From: Eutreptiella sp. 'Long Island Sound 2002'
Taxonomy: Eukaryota; Euglenozoa; Euglenophyceae; Eutreptiales; Eutreptiaceae
NCBI GenBank assembly: GCA_964036045.1
Contig: OZ038382.1
Location: 43,230,090-43,294,089, forward strand
Direction: 5' to 3'
DNA: 64,000 nucleotides
Of the stretch, positions 61,512 to 64,000 are shown piece by piece. Numbering within the stretch: position 1 is the stretch's first letter; every line of letters starts with the position of its first letter. Both the position numbers and the translations under genes were made by a program. The notes under the pieces are model-generated. The model was not told the origin of the DNA, made no database searches, and was given only the letters and a program-made list of their open reading frames with translations.

Positions 61512-64000
61512 ATGAAGTGTGGTGATACTTGCCGACACAATATCTCAAAATTGAATTCGGGACTTTCTGTCAAGTTATTGCAGCTCCCCCTTCAGCGTTC
61601 CGGGAAGGCATTAGAAGAAAATTTAGAAGGGGCATGTTCCATATTTTTGCAAAAAAGTTTCATTTTGGTACGCCACATTTATTGGATTTTCAGGTTGCTG
61701 CGTGGTGGTTGGCTAGGCTGTACACGTGCTTTCGTAAAGTGGCACCTTTCGCCCTACCCGTTGAAGTTTTCGCTCTGGTCCACTGCCACCACACACCCAC
61801 GCTGCCATTGCACCCCCCGCCACCCCCGCGCGCGCGCGCTCGCTCGCTCGCCTCGTCTCGTCAAGCCAAGGCATGGCTGGCTTGGCTTGGCATGGTATGG
61901 TATGGCTTGGTGTGAGAGCCAGGTGCTTTCATAATGAAGTGTGGTGATACTTGCCGACACAATATCTCAAAATTGAATTCGGGACTTTCTGTCAAGTTAT
62001 TGCAGCTCCCCCTTCAGCGTTCCGGGAAGGCATTAGAAGAAAATTTAGAAGGGGCATGTTCCATATTTTTGCAAAAAAGTTTCATTTTGGTACGCCACAT
62101 TTATTGGATTTTCAGGTTGCTGCGTGGTGGTTGGCTAGGCTGTACACGTGCTTTCGTAAGGTGGCACCTTTCGCCCTACCCGTTGAAGTTTTCGCTCTGG
62201 TCCACTGCCACCACACACCCACACTGCCATTGCAATCCCCGCCACCCCCGCGCGCACGCGCTCGCTCGCCTCGTCTCGTCAAGCCAAGGCATGGCCGGCT
62301 TGGCTTGGCATGGTATGGTATGGCTTGGTGTGAGAGCCAGGTGCTTTCATAATGAAGTGTGGTGATACTTGCCGACACAATATCTCAAAATTGAATTCAG
62401 GACTTTCTGTCAAGTTATTGCAGCTCCCCCTTCAGCGTTCCGGGAAGGCATTAGAAGAAAATTTAGAAGGGGCATGTTCCATATTTTTGCAAAAAAGTTT
62501 CATTTTGGTACGCCACATTTATTGGATTTTCAGGTTGCTGCGTGGTGGTTGGCTAGGCTGTACGCGTGCTTTCGTAAAGTGGCACCTTTGGCCCTACCCG
62601 TTGAAGTTTTCGCTCTGGTCCACTGCCACCACACACCCACACTGCCATTGCACCCCCCGCCACCCCCGCGCGCGCGCGCTCGCTCGCCTCGTCTCGTCAA
62701 GCCAAGGCATGGCTGGCTTGGCTTGGCATGGTATGGTATGGCTTGGTGTGAGAGCCAGGTGCTTTCATAATGAAGTGTGGTGATACTTGCCGACACAATA
62801 TCTCAAAATTGAATTCGGGACTTTCTGTCAAGTTATTGCAGCTCCCCCTTCAGCGTTCCAGGAAGGCATTAGAAGAAAATTTAGAAGGGGCATGTTCCAT
62901 ATTTTTGCAAAAAAGTTTCATTTTGGTACGCCACATTTATTGGATTTTCAGGTTGCTGCGTGGTGGTTGGCTAGGCTGTACGCGTGCTTTCGTAAAGTGG
63001 CACCTTTCGCCCTACCCGTTGAAGTTTTCGCTCTGGTCCACTGCCACCACACACCCACGCTGCCATTGCACCCCCCGCCACCCCCGCGCGCGCGCGCTCG
63101 CTCGCCTCGTCTCGTCAAGCCAAGGCATGGCTGGCTTGGCTTGGCATGGTATGGTATGGCTTGGTGTGAGAGCCAGGTGCTTTCATAATGAAGTGTGGTG
63201 ATACTTGCCGACACAATATCTCAAAATTGAATTCGGGACTTTCTGTCAAGTTATTGCAGCTCCCCCTTCAGCGTTCCGGGAAGGCATTAGAAGAAAATTT
63301 AGAAGGGGCATGTTCCATATTTTTGCAAAAAAGTTTCATTTTGGTACGCCACATTTATTGGATTTTCAGGTTGCTGCGTGGTGGTTGGCTAGGCTGTACG
63401 CGTGCTTTCGTAAAGTGTCACCTTTCGCCCTACCCGTGGAAGTTTTCGCTCTGGTCCACTGCCACCACACACCCACACTGCCATTGCACCCCCCGCCACC
63501 CCCGCGCGCGCGCGCTCGCTCGCCTCGTCTCGTCAAGCCAAGGCATGGCTGGCTTGGCTTGGCATGGTATGGTATGGCTTGGTGTGAGAGCCAGGTGCTT
63601 TCATAATGAAGTGTGGTGATACTTGCCGACACAATATCTCAAAATTGAATTCGGGACTTTCTGTCAAGTTATTGCAGCTCCCCCTTCAGCGTTCCGGGAA
63701 GGCATTAGAAGAAAATTTAGAAGGGGCATGTTCCATATTTTTGCAAAAAAGTTTCATTTTGGTACGCCACATTTATTGGATTTTCAGGTTGCTGCGTGGT
63801 GGTTGGCTAGGCTGTACGCGTGCTTTCGTAAAGTGGCACCTTTCGCCCTACCCGTTGAAGTTTTCGCTCTGGTCCACTGCCACCACACACCCACACTGCC
63901 ATTGCACCCCCCGCCACCCCCGCGCGCGCGCGCTCGCTCGCCTCGTCTCGTCAAGCCAAGGCATGGCTGGCTTGGCTTGGCATGGTATGGTATGGCTTGG
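61512..64000. repeat. Near-consensus monomers 148-153 at the right edge
   Basis: Five complete monomers and a 395-bp partial one cut by the window edge. Monomer 148 is 422 bp with an added CTCG unit. Monomers 148 and 149 share TGTACACGTG. Monomer 149 has GCAATCCCCG and ATGGCCGGC, each seen singly in earlier monomers (100 and 99). Monomer 152 has GTGTCACC with CCGTGGAAG, as in monomers 131, 133, 136 and 138. The array evidently continues past the window. Confidence 0.88.

Larger units (their letters stand above)
1..64000. repeat. 418-bp satellite DNA array filling the whole window
   Basis: The same unit recurs head to tail with one orientation throughout. Successive copies of the ATG that opens the unit lie at 17, 435, 853, 1271, 1689 and so on to 63606, a spacing of 418 bp in most cases. 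Of the gap-free monomers, 26 depart from 418 bp, ranging from 416 to 423 bp. Neighbouring monomers usually differ at only a few positions. No unique sequence, gene or mobile element interrupts the array, and both edges cut through a monomer, so the array continues beyond the window on both sides. This organisation is typical of eukaryotic satellite DNA. I do not recognise the family, so it is left unnamed. Confidence 0.98.

Noticed and set aside
1-64000. CRISPR array
   Set aside because: The repeats are 418 bp and abut directly. There are no short repeats separated by unique spacers and no cas genes.
1-64000. Ribosomal intergenic spacer subrepeats
   Set aside because: No 18S, 5.8S, 28S or 5S sequence occurs in 64 kb and the array is far longer than usual spacer blocks. 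It cannot be formally excluded without a database search.
1-64000. Transposable element remnants or tandem transposon array
   Set aside because: No reverse transcriptase, transposase or integrase motif, no terminal repeats and no target-site duplications are seen. The monomer is too short for an autonomous element.

Overview
The whole window is one eukaryotic satellite DNA array. A monomer of 418 bp repeats head to tail, always in the same orientation, from base 1 to base 64000. I count 152 monomers between positions 17 and 63605 (one of them interrupted by an assembly gap), plus a 16-bp fragment at the left edge and a 395-bp fragment at the right edge. No unique sequence, recognisable protein gene, RNA gene or transposable element interrupts it. 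Long tandem arrays of this kind sit in centromeric, pericentromeric, subtelomeric or other heterochromatic regions of eukaryotes. The sequence alone does not tell me the species or the chromosomal location. I number monomers from the ATG at 17 (monomer 1) to the partial one at 63606 (monomer 153).

Each monomer is bipartite. The first ~180 bp is A/T-rich, with an EcoRI site and a 12-bp palindrome of T5-GC-A5 type. The remaining ~240 bp is G/C-rich. It ends in C-runs, a (GC)6 alternating tract, CTCG and CTCGT microsatellites, and about nine degenerate GGYWT pentamers. Most length changes between monomers lie in the microsatellite part.

Layout: 1-5624 is a very homogeneous domain with private variants. 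5625-5824 is a 200-N gap. 5825-13394 is a diverged, unordered domain. 13395-15902 is close to consensus. 15903-24264 and 24265-33043 are two adjacent copies of an ~8.4-8.8 kb segment (20 and 21 monomers) with nested 4-mer and 3-mer repeats. 32626-37233 and 37234-40999 are a second pair of adjacent segmental copies (11 and 9 monomers), overlapping the first pair by one chimeric monomer. 41000-45186 is mixed. 45187-47709 is a 3-mer repeated twice. 48546-53559 is an 836-bp dimeric higher-order repeat. 53978-56487 contains a 5-mer relationship. 56488-61511 is a 2512-bp 6-mer repeated twice. 61512-64000 is near consensus.

Three long open frames recur in nearly every monomer (143, 133 and 88 codons). 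I judge them non-coding passengers: they overlap one another on both strands, the period is not a multiple of three, and nothing in them resembles a protein family I know. The interest of the window is evolutionary. It shows a layered record of unequal exchange, local amplification and conversion within one satellite family.
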